A stretch of DNA of 64,000 nucleotides from NCBI GenBank assembly GCA_000333855.2, contig CM007320.1:3108144-3172143 (forward strand). Direction: 5' to 3'. The position numbers were made by a program, and so were the translations under genes. Below are positions 50,384 to 60,648 of the stretch, piece after piece. The notes under the pieces are model-generated. The model saw only the letters and a list, made by a program, of their open reading frames with translations, made no database searches and was not told where the DNA came from. Numbering within the stretch: position 1 is the first letter of the stretch; every line of letters starts with the position of its first letter. The stretch is from Endotrypanum monterogeii. Its lineage: Eukaryota; Euglenozoa; Kinetoplastea; Trypanosomatida; Trypanosomatidae.

Positions 50384-51493
50384 TTTTTTTTTTTATATTC
50401 TTCTGCGAGATGAAGTGCTGATGCGACCACAGTTGCGTGCACACAGAAAAAGGGTCAGATAATGGGAGAGGGGAAACAAAAAAAAAAACAAGGAAAAAAA
50501 AACAAAACCCCCCCCAAAAAACGTGAAACGCAAGAAATGTAAAGCGAACTAGCGATCACAAGGCGGAAACACGATTGCAGGGGAGTGGGGGAGGAAAAAA
50601 AAGAATCAAGGGTATTCGAGAAGCGAGAAAACTAGTATGCCCCACAGAAGAAGAGGCTCATAGAGTAAACCGGAAATGTCACTGGGTGTACTGTGCGTGT
50701 CTATCACGCTGCCTCAATTAATGAGCAGGGAGTGGGTGTAGGATGTAATTGCAGGAGGCCAGTCTTACTGGTGGAGGAAGAAAGAGAAATGAAGAGATAG
50801 TATCGGTAAACAAACAAACAAAAAAAATGTACTATGCAGAGTTCGACCTGCCGCAGCCAAGGAGGTGTATATGAGGAAGGGTGTGTAGTATAGGTGTCTG
50901 TGTGTGTATGTGCTCAGCGACAGCAGTGTAATGCTGATAAGCAGCTTCACAGAGTACAGACAGAGGCAGATGAGGCGGAAGCACGGAGAGCGAGTGTTTG
51001 AAGTATATAGGAGGAGTGTGAGGGGGGGGGGTGAGGGAGGCAAGGCGTGCAGTCCATGTCTTTAGAGCGACGAAAGGCCGAGCTAGCTAGGGTACTTGAG
51101 TAAGGGTATTCTGATACGCGTTATCACATCCGCTTTTCCCCAGCCCTGGCAACTTTTGTTTTCCCTTTTCTTTGACTTCATTGCACCGCTTCTCATCAAT
51201 GATTTTTTTCGTTTCTCACTTTGTCTTCCACTCTGTTCTGAATGCTTTGTAAGCGTTTCTGTTTGGAGCCGTTGATAATCTTAAAATAGTATTTTAAAAG
51301 GTGCGTCTACCCTTCAGTGGGCGTGAGCGACATGTCAAATGTGAGAACATGGCCAGGGCGGCGGCGGCGGTGGTGTTGGTGGTTGTGGGAGCAATATGCG
51401 ACACGATGGAGGGGACATGCTTCGTTGAGATAAAGCCGCGACTCCGAGCAGCGACCGTTCTGTATGTGAATACAAGTATAAATATAATTTATT
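50384..51493. other. Intergenic spacer, no gene seen
   Basis: It contains A10-A12 tracts, a G9 run (about 51022) and otherwise unremarkable AT-rich sequence. No gene is supported. Confidence 0.55.
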
Positions 51494-54487
51494 TTACAGC
51501 TCGACTCGACTGCACCGATTCAGCATGTCGAGCGCTCGGGTCGTTGTATTGTCCATCATATCCATAGTCTGAAAGCACTTCACAAGTTGGCGCCCGACAA
51601 TATCGCGCTGGGTAGCGGGGAGGAGGCGAAGCGAATGCCAGAGCTGCCGGTCGTGAAGGATCAACTCTTGCAACAAGCGGGCAAGCACTCGCACTGACTT
51701 GCGCACGGCGAGTGAGGAAACGTGGGTGCCAGCGGTACCGCTGTGAGCACAGACGCCCTTATCGTGTGCCGCGTACTCCAATACGCCAGTTGCAAGGCTC
51801 ACTACAGTGTCGACTGTGACTTGACTCTCTGCCAGCACTCTGTTAGTGTCTGTTGCAGTGTCAACTAAAGAGGATTTCTTCTCACTTTGAGAGCGAGCGC
51901 GTCGCATGGCTGTGGATTCGTGCTGTCGCTGCTTCTCCAGATCCTGGAGGCGCTGACCCAGGGCCCCGTTCACTATCACCAATACGTGCTCGCCAAAGGT
52001 TGACCATATGATGGATTCAGTGTGCGCTGCATGCGGGGGGGGCAGGCGACCACCGTTACCTGCGCGCTGGTGCATCCTCCGAGAGCGAATGAGTGGAAAC
52101 AAAAGCGTAGTGGAGTCCCACAGGATGGCGAGGTCCTGTAGTGAAAACGGGCTCGACAGGCCGGAATTCGTGTGCAACGACCCCGAAATAAGCAAAGCCT
52201 CAGCGAGGAAGAGACATCCTGTCACCAGCGTATCGAGTGCCTCTGCTGACAACGCCTTTTGGTGTGGAAGCTGCTCTGACCCACTGCTACTGGCATGAGC
52301 CGCACACAATTGAACAAGACGAACAAGTTCACTTGTTGGAAGTGAACCGGCCATTTCACCCAATCTCTGCATATGGACTTCAGAGAGATGCTTTTCCCGC
52401 AGTGCCGCTGCAAGCTGTCGCTGCTGTAGCCGAGCTTGCTGAACCACAGTACCAAGTAAATAATTCTCTGCTTCTCGGTGACCGTGCTGGGCGTACAGCT
52501 TCACGCGGTGCGGACGTGTTGCGAATGCCAAAAGGGAAGACTGTCGTGCTTTCTCCTGCAAAACACGACTTGTTTTCGTTCGAAGTTCAGGAAACATGTC
52601 GCACAATAGCTGCGACAGCAAGAGCGCCGAGCCAGCGTCACTGGGAGGTAGCAGACGGAGAGCGTGCAGCTGCGCAGCGAGACGCGCGGCTACCGTAGGC
52701 TCGAAGCGCCCTGTTATTGTCGCCGCGCCGTCGTCCCTGGGGAGATGTATACAGTGCTCAGCGATCAGGTGCTTCTTCACCTTTTGGCCCACTGATATTA
52801 TGGCGCCTTCGAGACGGTGAAGGGTGCGCTGCTGTGAGGTGGAGGCCGCTTCGCCACCAACGGGCGGTGGAGCCTGCTGCGGTGTTAAAGACAAAACACC
52901 AGAAGCTAATCGTTGCAGCGTCACGCAGAGATCGACGAGCTCCGCGGCGCAGCCGAGTCGAAGTAGCACCGGCACCTCTATCTCAGACAGCACAAGACTA
53001 TAGAGAGCTAGTGTTTCCGAGGCTAGGGGAATTACGTCCCCTGTGTGAGGGGGGACCCATCGCATCGACACCGCACTCTCAGACCGCTTCTTTCGCTTGA
53101 CACTCGGCGAATCTGAACCAGAGGCGCGTTGTGTGTTGATCGCAACCGGTGGTTCGGTTGCATTAAGGTGAGGGGATTTTACGACTTCTTGCAGCATGAT
53201 AAAAAGGGCGTCTTCGCCGTCCACCTGGGTTTCATCCGCACTAGAAAGCTGTTTGGAGTTGCATGCTTTATCGCGGGCCTCGTCTGACGTCACCGCCATC
53301 GCCCTCTGCGTGGCATGCTCCTTGTGACTGGTGGTGCCTGTCTTGAGCTTGCGGAGGTGCCACGCCCGCGAGGGCATTGAGACAGCGAAGCGTGGTGCGT
53401 GTCGGCTGAAGCTCCTCCCCTCCACGTAGTCCCGCAACACCCCCATGGAGATGCGCGCAAAAGCGAGACACATAAAAAGTAGTTGGACGGCCGGTCCTGC
53501 TGCTGCGCACGACTCACCACCCACCGCGGCACGCTTGTGCTCCACGACAGCTGCTGTCCAAAGAGATTTGCGCAACAACAGGTGCCAAAGGCGGGCTGAG
53601 ACGAACGGGCGGGCAATCAGCGAGGCGCGTAGCATCGAAGCAGTATCCTTGGCAGAACGGCAACGCTCCTGCAGCGTATCAGCTGCTTTTCGAAGAATCG
53701 CAAGCTCATCTTCGCTAATATTGTCATCCTTTCTTTCTTTTTTCCGTGTGTGGCGGTTCAGCTGAGCTGAGAAATCCTGTTGAAAATTCTGCCATTTGGC
53801 AGTTGTCGCGATGCACCTGCGCTGTGCAGCGTCTTCCTTCTCCCGCAGAAATTGTCGACGCGCTTCTTCCACCGTGTGGAGAAGCCTCAAGAGGAGAACC
53901 GCAGCGTCAAGCTGTTGACGCGAAGCTGGAGGTGAGGGATCCTTTACGGATAGTGTTTCATCCTCCCCCAAGTGAAAATCCAGTGCTGAGGGGGGACAGG
54001 AAGCATTGACACTATTATGGGACGGCGATGAAGTCACGTCAGTCGAGGTGCCATCCGTCAGCGCGGCAGACGCGCGTGCCACGCTTCGCTGTGCACCTCG
54101 TTTCTTCTGGCGGCATTCTAATGCCCACCAGCTGCGTTCCACTAGAGAGAGGGAGAGTGGGATGCGTCGAAGCAGCAGCTTATTTCGGATAGCTGCGCAG
54201 TGCGACAAGGCGCTTTGGTGTGCCGAGGCAGAAGAGAGCCCTCGTCGCCGAGCAGCGGAGATTCGGAGTCCTTCTACTTCATTCGCTGCTACGATAGGCA
54301 CAGGGTGTGCGGAGGCGAGGAGATGCCGCGCACGCGCTTCTTCGGATTGCACGCTACTTAGACGGCGTGTAAGATGTGCAAGTTGGCTAATGCGCTTGGC
54401 AAACTCCATCGGCTGTATGCGCGTGCAGTAGGAGACAAAGGCGTGAGAGCGAGCAAGATGATTGGAAAGCAGGAAACGAAGGCTCAT
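51494..54487 (-). CDS. Large hypothetical protein, probably mitochondrial
   Basis: A 997-residue protein of unrecognised family. The first 45 residues (MSLRFLLSNHLARSHAFVSY and onward) are rich in Arg, Ser, Leu and His and lack acidic residues, a good mitochondrial presequence. The rest is predominantly helical and Ala/Leu/Arg-rich, with recurring amphipathic helices such as LRLGCAAELVDLCVTLQRLA and SELVRLVQLCAAHA that could be degenerate helical repeats of the PPR/octotricopeptide or RAP-protein kind, common in kinetoplastid mitochondrial RNA biology. Charged, low-complexity inserts interrupt it (for example near 240-270 and 390-470). No catalytic motif and no membrane helix were found. Codon use matches its neighbours and the frame is uninterrupted, so the gene is real; the function is open. 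Confidence 0.75.
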   Translation of the reverse strand: MSLRFLLSNHLARSHAFVSYCTRIQPMEFAKRISQLAHLTRRLSSVQSEEARARHLLASAHPVPIVAANEVEGLRISAARRRGLSSASAHQSALSHCAAIRNKLLLRRIPLSLSLVERSWWALECRQKKRGAQRSVARASAALTDGTSTDVTSSPSHNSVNASCPPSALDFHLGEDETLSVKDPSPPASRQQLDAAVLLLRLLHTVEEARRQFLREKEDAAQRRCIATTAKWQNFQQDFSAQLNRHTRKKERKDDNISEDELAILRKAADTLQERCRSAKDTASMLRASLIARPFVSARLWHLLLRKSLWTAAVVEHKRAAVGGESCAAAGPAVQLLFMCLAFARISMGVLRDYVEGRSFSRHAPRFAVSMPSRAWHLRKLKTGTTSHKEHATQRAMAVTSDEARDKACNSKQLSSADETQVDGEDALFIMLQEVVKSPHLNATEPPVAINTQRASGSDSPSVKRKKRSESAVSMRWVPPHTGDVIPLASETLALYSLVLSEIEVPVLLRLGCAAELVDLCVTLQRLASGVLSLTPQQAPPPVGGEAASTSQQRTLHRLEGAIISVGQKVKKHLIAEHCIHLPRDDGAATITGRFEPTVAARLAAQLHALRLLPPSDAGSALLLSQLLCDMFPELRTKTSRVLQEKARQSSLLAFATRPHRVKLYAQHGHREAENYLLGTVVQQARLQQRQLAAALREKHLSEVHMQRLGEMAGSLPTSELVRLVQLCAAHASSSGSEQLPHQKALSAEALDTLVTGCLFLAEALLISGSLHTNSGLSSPFSLQDLAILWDSTTLLFPLIRSRRMHQRAGNGGRLPPPHAAHTESIIWSTFGEHVLVIVNGALGQRLQDLEKQRQHESTAMRRARSQSEKKSSLVDTATDTNRVLAESQVTVDTVVSLATGVLEYAAHDKGVCAHSGTAGTHVSSLAVRKSVRVLARLLQELILHDRQLWHSLRLLPATQRDIVGRQLVKCFQTMDMMDNTTTRALDMLNRCSRVEL

Positions 54488-55923
54488 GAGGTGGTCATCT
54501 GGGTGTCAGTGTCCCTGCGTGTGAGTAGCAGTGCATGTGTGTGAGTGTTTACCCCTTTTCTGCACTCGTATGCTGCTTCTCATTCACATCATGAGCATAT
54601 CCGCTCCAGCCACTGAAAGATAAAAAATGTTTGGCGGAGACGTGACCGTTTTAGTGGAATGTTCAACAACGCTTTTGTTTTTACTGTTTTTCTTTTCTGT
54701 GATTTTTCCCACCTGCCGTTGGTGGGGCAGCACATATTCATTAATCTGTGCTTCTTCCTCAGCCTTGGCCCTTCCCCCTGACCCCTCCTCCCTCTTTTCT
54801 TGCGAGCGGTAAGGTGCGAAAGTCGTTTCAAAGTTGGTGACCGAAGGGGAGAGGCAAAAAAAGAAAAAGAAAAGAAAAATGAAGGGAGATTGAGACCTAG
54901 GGACGCCGTTTGGCGATACTGGCCACCGCAAAACACAAGAAAAGAAGAAAAAAGGGAGAGGGGTCGATAAAAGCAATGCTATTACACTCAAGGAGAAGGT
55001 GTGCCCCGAAAATGGGCTGCCTTATCCATGTTTCTTCACCAACCCCTGCCGTTACCGGTGAGATGAGTTTAGATATATCGAGCTGTTTGGCAGTGATGTG
55101 GATAACCAGGAGGAGGTGTGAGAGGGAGGGGGGGGGAGGCAATGAATATGTAGTAGGAATTAAACCAATCCAAGCTATGCAGGGGCTCTGCTCTGCAGAA
55201 GAGGGGTTGGAGGGAGAGGGGAGGGGAGGGGTGGGGTGAGGTGCGAGAAAAGGTGTAATCCCTCTTGCACAACGTCCAGCTCATCGTGATCGGAAGCTTT
55301 AAGCCGTAGGGGATGTGGAGGACATGGTCCCAAATGGTGTCAGAGGGGAATAAGGATGATACACAGAGTCACTGAGATAGTTTGCAGATGCAGGATGGCC
55401 ACACGACCTCCAACCGACAGCACACGAAGTTCATATCGATGGGTGGAGACGGGAATACAAGAAGAGATCAAAATTGAGCATCAATCAAAAAAAAAAAATG
55501 TGTGAGCCTCCGAAACAGCGAAGGGTTGGGGAAGAAAAATACGGTAAGGGGAATCGATGGCCAGCCTTCTCGTGGGCGAGCCTTCTCCCAAGATGAGGCA
55601 ATTCCCCGGACGTGTCCGGAGATAGTGAGCGATACCCACAACCACCGTTTCTGACAGAGTAAGGACATCTTCTTTGGGGCCTTGGATCCGGTGCGCCAAC
55701 GCATGGTCACCAGAAATATTTCTCTTGCATCATTGAGACGTGACCGTCAGCATACGTTTGATCATTGCTATAGAATAGCCTGTTTCCCAGACAGCGTATC
55801 GTTACCACGGATGCCGCTGCTATCAGACAAGTCATATATCGAGCGGTACTGGCAGTCGGGGATCACCCAGGCGCCTGCGGGGCACCGTCTCCAAACATCG
55901 CGTCCACCAGCTCCAAGCGAAGA
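54488..55923. other. Intergenic region before family A copy 2
   Basis: From 54488 to about 55260 it is an ordinary purine-rich spacer. From about 55265 the composition changes to balanced and GC-richer with no homopolymers, up to the repeat, suggesting that the repeat-bearing block extends left of 55924. Short frames at 55481-55710 are not recognisable. Confidence 0.55.
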
Positions 55924-56310
55924 CTCACCTCCCGCACCCCGCCAACACACCTCCCCCGCTAACGCGACCGCTTCAGCCCGCTACATTACATGGGGAATGC
56001 AGGGTGCCCGGATGGTCTGACCGCATGCGCTGCACTCTATTGCCGCCTAGGCATCGGTAGATTTGTCGATATGATTCGTGTTCCACTACACCACGCGTCG
56101 TCATGAGTCCGATTCAGTGCATCAGGACTACCAGCACACACTTGCTTGCGGGCACCAGTCCCTTCTATTGTTTGTATAGGAGGGATGGGGATGGGGATGC
56201 AGGGTGTCGATCTCTACACGGAGTGAGCACGTTGCACTGTGAGGCACCCTCCTCCGTGGAGGTGGCCGGTATAATGGGAAAGGGAATAAACTTCAAGGAG
56301 AAAGGAAAAC
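55924..56310. repeat. Dispersed repeat family A, copy 2
   Basis: Nearly identical to 1-387, in the same orientation. Sequence left of 55941 becomes different within about 10 bases; whether this reflects a true boundary or only the window edge is unclear. The right end is shared (AAAGGAAAAC), followed by unrelated A-rich sequence. High identity indicates recent insertion, duplication or gene conversion. Confidence 0.82.
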
Positions 56311-58083
56311 GTAATTCAAAAAGAGAAAAAAAAGCATGTTAATCGACAGAGAGAAATAAAGAATGGTGGAAAGAAGAACGTTTATTATTATTTTGATTCT
56401 CATGGTTGCATCAGAGCGTGTATTCATTTCGCCTAATGATTATTCTTTCCCCCTCCGTCCATGTACAAATTCATATGATTGGTGGGTGTATTGGTCATCC
56501 CACCAAGCACTTGGCAAAGCTCCTTTTTTTCTCTCGCAAGAATAGAGGTAAGTCATAGTCTTATATTTCGCGGCGCGTATTTTCAATTCACTTGAGCATA
56601 TATAAACAAATATATATATATATATATATATTACCCCCTCGTTGTACCATTCCTGTTCCCTCTCGTTCTTCCCTTTTCTGGTGAAAAAGGAGATTGGTGC
56701 GGGTGTTCTACGACAGGGGGGGGGGGGGAGGTGGGGGAAAAAGAGAAGTATAAACAAAAAAGTGCTGACGAGGCGCGGGGTTAAGAAAGTAAAGATGATG
56801 AAAAAAGAAAATATCCCGAGTATCAGCCACCAACGTCCCACAGGTGGGCAGATTTTGCGAAGTTATGTCCCACAGCGAGAGGAGAGGGTATCACGCACCT
56901 GCGCAGATGTTTTTGAAGAACATCTTGGAAACTTGTACGTCATTCACGGAAGAGGGAGCTGATGCTTGGAAAGAAAAGCTTCTGGAGTATAAGAGATAAA
57001 TAATGACGGAGCAAACAGTCGTATTTCCCTCTTTCTTGCCTTCTTTCCCCCCTCCGCGGGCAGAGAAAATATATCAGGGATATAAGGAAAAAAAAAGTAT
57101 CTATTTCCAGCGACAGAAGTTTGTCGACCAAATAAAAAATGTAGAATCCATACACGAAAAACGTCCAGGAGACGCACATGCGCTTGATGGAGAAGATGAG
57201 GGGACGAAAGGTGTGACCCAGAAGAAGAGAAACGATTTAATAATAATAAAAAAGGAAATTCCCAAGACACATGCACACACTCATAGAGAGAAATAAAAGG
57301 TTGAGGAAAAATTGATAGACCAGTGACAGACTCGAGCACAGCGGCACACAATCACACACACACACACACAAGCACACAGGTATGTGTATATATATATATA
57401 TATATATGTAGAGGGGGAGAGAGCAGAGTGAACGAGCACAAGAATAAAAAATTGAAAAAAAAGATGAAAAACGTAAGATATACTTTTCACCCACCCTTCG
57501 CATTTTCCCTAACCCCCCCCCCCCAGCATCCAGAACTGTCTCCCACCATCTTTTTTTCTTCATTGCTTTTCTTGGTGAAACGCGATGTCGCTAGTCAAAG
57601 CGCCGTGATCACGTTGGAGGAGGGAGGTGGAAAGGAAAGATCTGAATATTGACGCAACGAATGCAGAAATGCTTGAAAAAAAACGTAGAGGCTTCGATGT
57701 GTCGAAACAGAAAACAACACCCTATATATATATATAGATATACATACGGAGACAGAATAGTAGACTTTACTTTCCTTGTGAGGAAAGGCGAGCTGGGTAC
57801 GGGGGAGAAAGGGGGAGGGAAGCGACTCGGGATTTATAAAAATGACAAAAAAAAACAATGAAGAAAGGGTGGGGGCACTGAGTACCACAGACGCTTGACT
57901 AGTTTTATAGGTTGATGTCTTCAGCAGCGAGGCGATACAGGCAAGGTCGAGGTGTGGTGACGCACATCCTGTACACGCTTTGCCACCCTTTCAACTTAGT
58001 GGCCGAAAAAAAAAAATCAGGGGAGTGACTGCTGTTGCCATTAGACGAGACGTAGCAAAAAAAAAAAAAGCCATGCATATATA
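56311..58083. other. Intergenic spacer with microsatellites
   Basis: It contains an AT array (about 56608-56632), a G12 run (about 56717-56728), a CA array (57353-57371), a TA array (57386-57408), a C11 run (57513-57523) and many A/G-rich stretches. No gene was seen; short frames are repeat translations. Confidence 0.6.
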
Positions 58084-60072
58084 TTACGAGTAGGGGGTAG
58101 CGTTCGAGGAAAATAGAGGGTAGGATACCGCCGGATAGTTTTCTGCGTTCATGATGGGTACTTGAACAAAGGTTGGCTGCTGTACTGGAGATGATGTGGG
58201 AAGAGTTGCTGCCTGCAGAAACGTCATTCCTCCGTAGGAGGCCGAGGGCGGTGGCGGTGCCAGGATCTGCTGTTGCTGCTGCTGCTGTGTGGAATTCACA
58301 ACACAGTAGAAAGGGGATTCTGCCATTGTACCAGGCACAATCGAAAGGGGTGGGGACTGTTGAGGTGTCTCCAGCTGTTGCGTATGGGGAGGTGCCGACA
58401 CGTTCGCCCAGTAGAGAGCTGGGGTTGCGTTCAATTGACCTTGCGATGGGTAGTGCACCTGTACCAAGGAGAGGGGATGTGTGTTTGACTGTGGGTGGTG
58501 GATGGTGTTGCCGGAAAAGGGAATATTATGTATATTTGGCGGCGCTTGCTGCTGCTGGGACACGTAAAGACAGGGGGGAAGCGTGTAGCGCATTGCTTGT
58601 TGTTGCTGCTGCTGAGGTGAAGATGGCGTGGCGTAGCTACCCCGTGAAGGAGGTGTCATCGACTGAGGCCACAATACAGAGTTGGTGTGGCTCGTCGCAT
58701 TCTCCGACTGACTTGAAAACAGCTGCTCTGTCTGGGGCTGCTGGTGCACCTGGTGAACCAGTTGACTAGATCGGTTGCTGGCAGATCCATGGGAGCCACC
58801 ACCCCGCCCACCAGCACCACTTTTTACGCTTTGTCGCTCGTGATGTTCCGCAACCGCGGCGAAGAGAACCTCGCTCAGCCCTACACCCGTTATAAAACGT
58901 GTCAGGTCGAGCTCTTCATGGTGCTGGTCGCTCACAAAGCGGAACTCCACTGTTTCTGAGCGCATGGGGTCGATCAGTGTGTTGCCAAGCTGCTGAAACT
59001 GGAAATCTGACCAGGGGCAGTGGGTTCGTTCACCGGTCAGGTAGATGGTGACACTCGCAAAGTTCACTTGATATTCGGCGGAGTGCGCGACCAACGGCTC
59101 GCTACGGAGAATGCGGTGCACCGCCGCCAGCGCATCATTGCTGCGTAGTCGTGCGAAGTATACTCGCTTCTTATCGCGGTTCGTTCCTCGTCGAAGGACA
59201 CATGGAAGGCGGCGCAGCCACTGGTCTGTTGCCAAGCCGCTGCAGACTTTTTCGGCATTCAGAGATGTTGTAGGGATGAACGAGCCACCAGACGGTGAGC
59301 TGCCCACAGAGGGTGTTGTGGTCTCCGCAGTGTTGACGGCACGTTCAGCGGGAGGAAAGAAGATTTCCTCAACTGTTGACGAGACCATAGACCGTCGCGA
59401 GTGTTGTATTACCTCAGCGATGAGCGCGCTTACATCGGCGACGATAGTACCGATGTTCTCACCGCGAGGGCACTCGCACAGTACGAGTTCGCCGACTTTA
59501 AGTGATGCTCGCAGTCCGGGAGGCACAAAGCACACACAGAACATTTTGTCAAACACAACGAGCAAGTGTATGAGATCTGTCGCTCGATCTTTTTCCGCTG
59601 CCACAGCGGCAGAAGACTCTGAGGAGGCGTTGCTGACGATAGGATTGTGATGAGGAGCATCGCCGTGTGATCCGCTACTAGCGGAGACCTGAACATGCTC
59701 GTATGTCGGTGCGCCGCTTGCCGTGTCGGTGGCTTGCGTTGCCGAAAAGGGAATGTTAGGCTGCACCCCAGATGCGCCGCTGTTGTTCCACTCTGCAATG
59801 GACACATCTGGCTCTTTGGAGAAAGGATTGATGGCCCCATACTGTGGTAGAAGCTGAAGCAGTGTCCCATGATAGTTTCCCGACGGTCGCTTGGTGTAGG
59901 GATGCTTGTGTTGGTACTGTGGGGGCTTCGTATGTTGGCCACTTGTCGTGTTGAGAGACACTGTAACCGACATGTCTGGAGTGTTACTACAGATAACCTG
60001 GGGAAGTGAAAATGACATTGGTGCGCCAAACATACTTCGGTCGCTGTCCATGTCTGTCGAGGAATAATCCAT
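58084..60072 (-). CDS. PSP1-domain protein, probable mRNA regulator
   Basis: A 662-residue protein from the ATG at 60072; the frame continues upstream only as translated CA repeat and leader. The PSP1 C-terminal domain spans about 168-380: VCFVPPGLRASLKVGELVLCECPRGE in two pieces matches the lead strands (k-V-G-d-x-V-i-v-e-t-x-r-G), and YQVNFASVTIYLTGERT followed by FQFQQLGNTL..VEFRFV matches the closing half. An insert of about 70 residues (225-295) separates them. The region after 430 is Gln/Pro/Ser-rich and disordered, with several poly-Gln runs. Trypanosomatid PSP1 proteins are found among cytoplasmic post-transcriptional regulators; that role is inferred here. The N-terminal 44 codons are duplicated beyond the N gap by what looks like misassembly. 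Confidence 0.82.
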   Translation of the reverse strand: MDYSSTDMDSDRSMFGAPMSFSLPQVICSNTPDMSVTVSLNTTSGQHTKPPQYQHKHPYTKRPSGNYHGTLLQLLPQYGAINPFSKEPDVSIAEWNNSGASGVQPNIPFSATQATDTASGAPTYEHVQVSASSGSHGDAPHHNPIVSNASSESSAAVAAEKDRATDLIHLLVVFDKMFCVCFVPPGLRASLKVGELVLCECPRGENIGTIVADVSALIAEVIQHSRRSMVSSTVEEIFFPPAERAVNTAETTTPSVGSSPSGGSFIPTTSLNAEKVCSGLATDQWLRRLPCVLRRGTNRDKKRVYFARLRSNDALAAVHRILRSEPLVAHSAEYQVNFASVTIYLTGERTHCPWSDFQFQQLGNTLIDPMRSETVEFRFVSDQHHEELDLTRFITGVGLSEVLFAAVAEHHERQSVKSGAGGRGGGSHGSASNRSSQLVHQVHQQPQTEQLFSSQSENATSHTNSVLWPQSMTPPSRGSYATPSSPQQQQQQAMRYTLPPCLYVSQQQQAPPNIHNIPFSGNTIHHPQSNTHPLSLVQVHYPSQGQLNATPALYWANVSAPPHTQQLETPQQSPPLSIVPGTMAESPFYCVVNSTQQQQQQQILAPPPPSASYGGMTFLQAATLPTSSPVQQPTFVQVPIMNAENYPAVSYPLFSSNATPYS

Positions 60073-60185
60073 GTTGCTTGTGAGCGTGAAAATGTGTTTT
60101 CTGCCTCTTCTTGCTTTCACTTTCTCCCCCACCTCCTCTTCAGCAGGCAGTGTAAAGAAAAGGACGGAGATAATATCTAACTCCT

Positions 60186-60186
<1 letters not shown>

Positions 60187-60224
<38 letters not shown>
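60187..60224. repeat. (CA)n microsatellite in PSP1 gene leader
   Basis: About 18 CA units. The same array appears again at 60606-60643 after the gap. Confidence 0.85.
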
Positions 60225-60225
<1 letters not shown>

Positions 60226-60354
60226 GAACAGAACAACGACACGAAGAAACGAGGAGACAAACAAAGTAGAGTACGACGACAAACGACGAAATAAAATAAG
60301 ATAATAAACTAACGAAGAACAAAGTAAGTACGGACAACAAGACGCGTCGAGAAG

Positions 60355-60364
60355 NNNNNNNNNN
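60355..60364. other. Assembly gap (10 N) flanked by a direct duplication
   Basis: 59940-60175 is repeated exactly at 60365-60600 (offset 425). Beyond the CA array the two sides continue to align, with many small indels, to the shared end ACAACAAGACGCGTCGAGAAG at 60354 and about 60757. This looks like one locus seen on two contig ends, the left one error-rich. Confidence 0.85.
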
Positions 60365-60497
60365 CACTTGTCGTGTTGAGAGACACTGTAACCGACATGT
60401 CTGGAGTGTTACTACAGATAACCTGGGGAAGTGAAAATGACATTGGTGCGCCAAACATACTTCGGTCGCTGTCCATGTCTGTCGAGGAATAATCCAT
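60365..60497 (-). pseudogene. Duplicate of the PSP1 gene 5' end, probable assembly artefact
   Basis: Repeats codons 1-44 of the PSP1-domain gene (start ATG at 60497) and is cut by the N gap. Because it is identical to 59940-60072 and its flank also repeats, I read it as an unmerged contig end and not as a second gene. Confidence 0.75.
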
Positions 60498-60607
60498 GTT
60501 GCTTGTGAGCGTGAAAATGTGTTTTCTGCCTCTTCTTGCTTTCACTTTCTCCCCCACCTCCTCTTCAGCAGGCAGTGTAAAGAAAAGGACGGAGATAATA
60601 ACTACCT

Positions 60608-60648
<41 letters not shown>

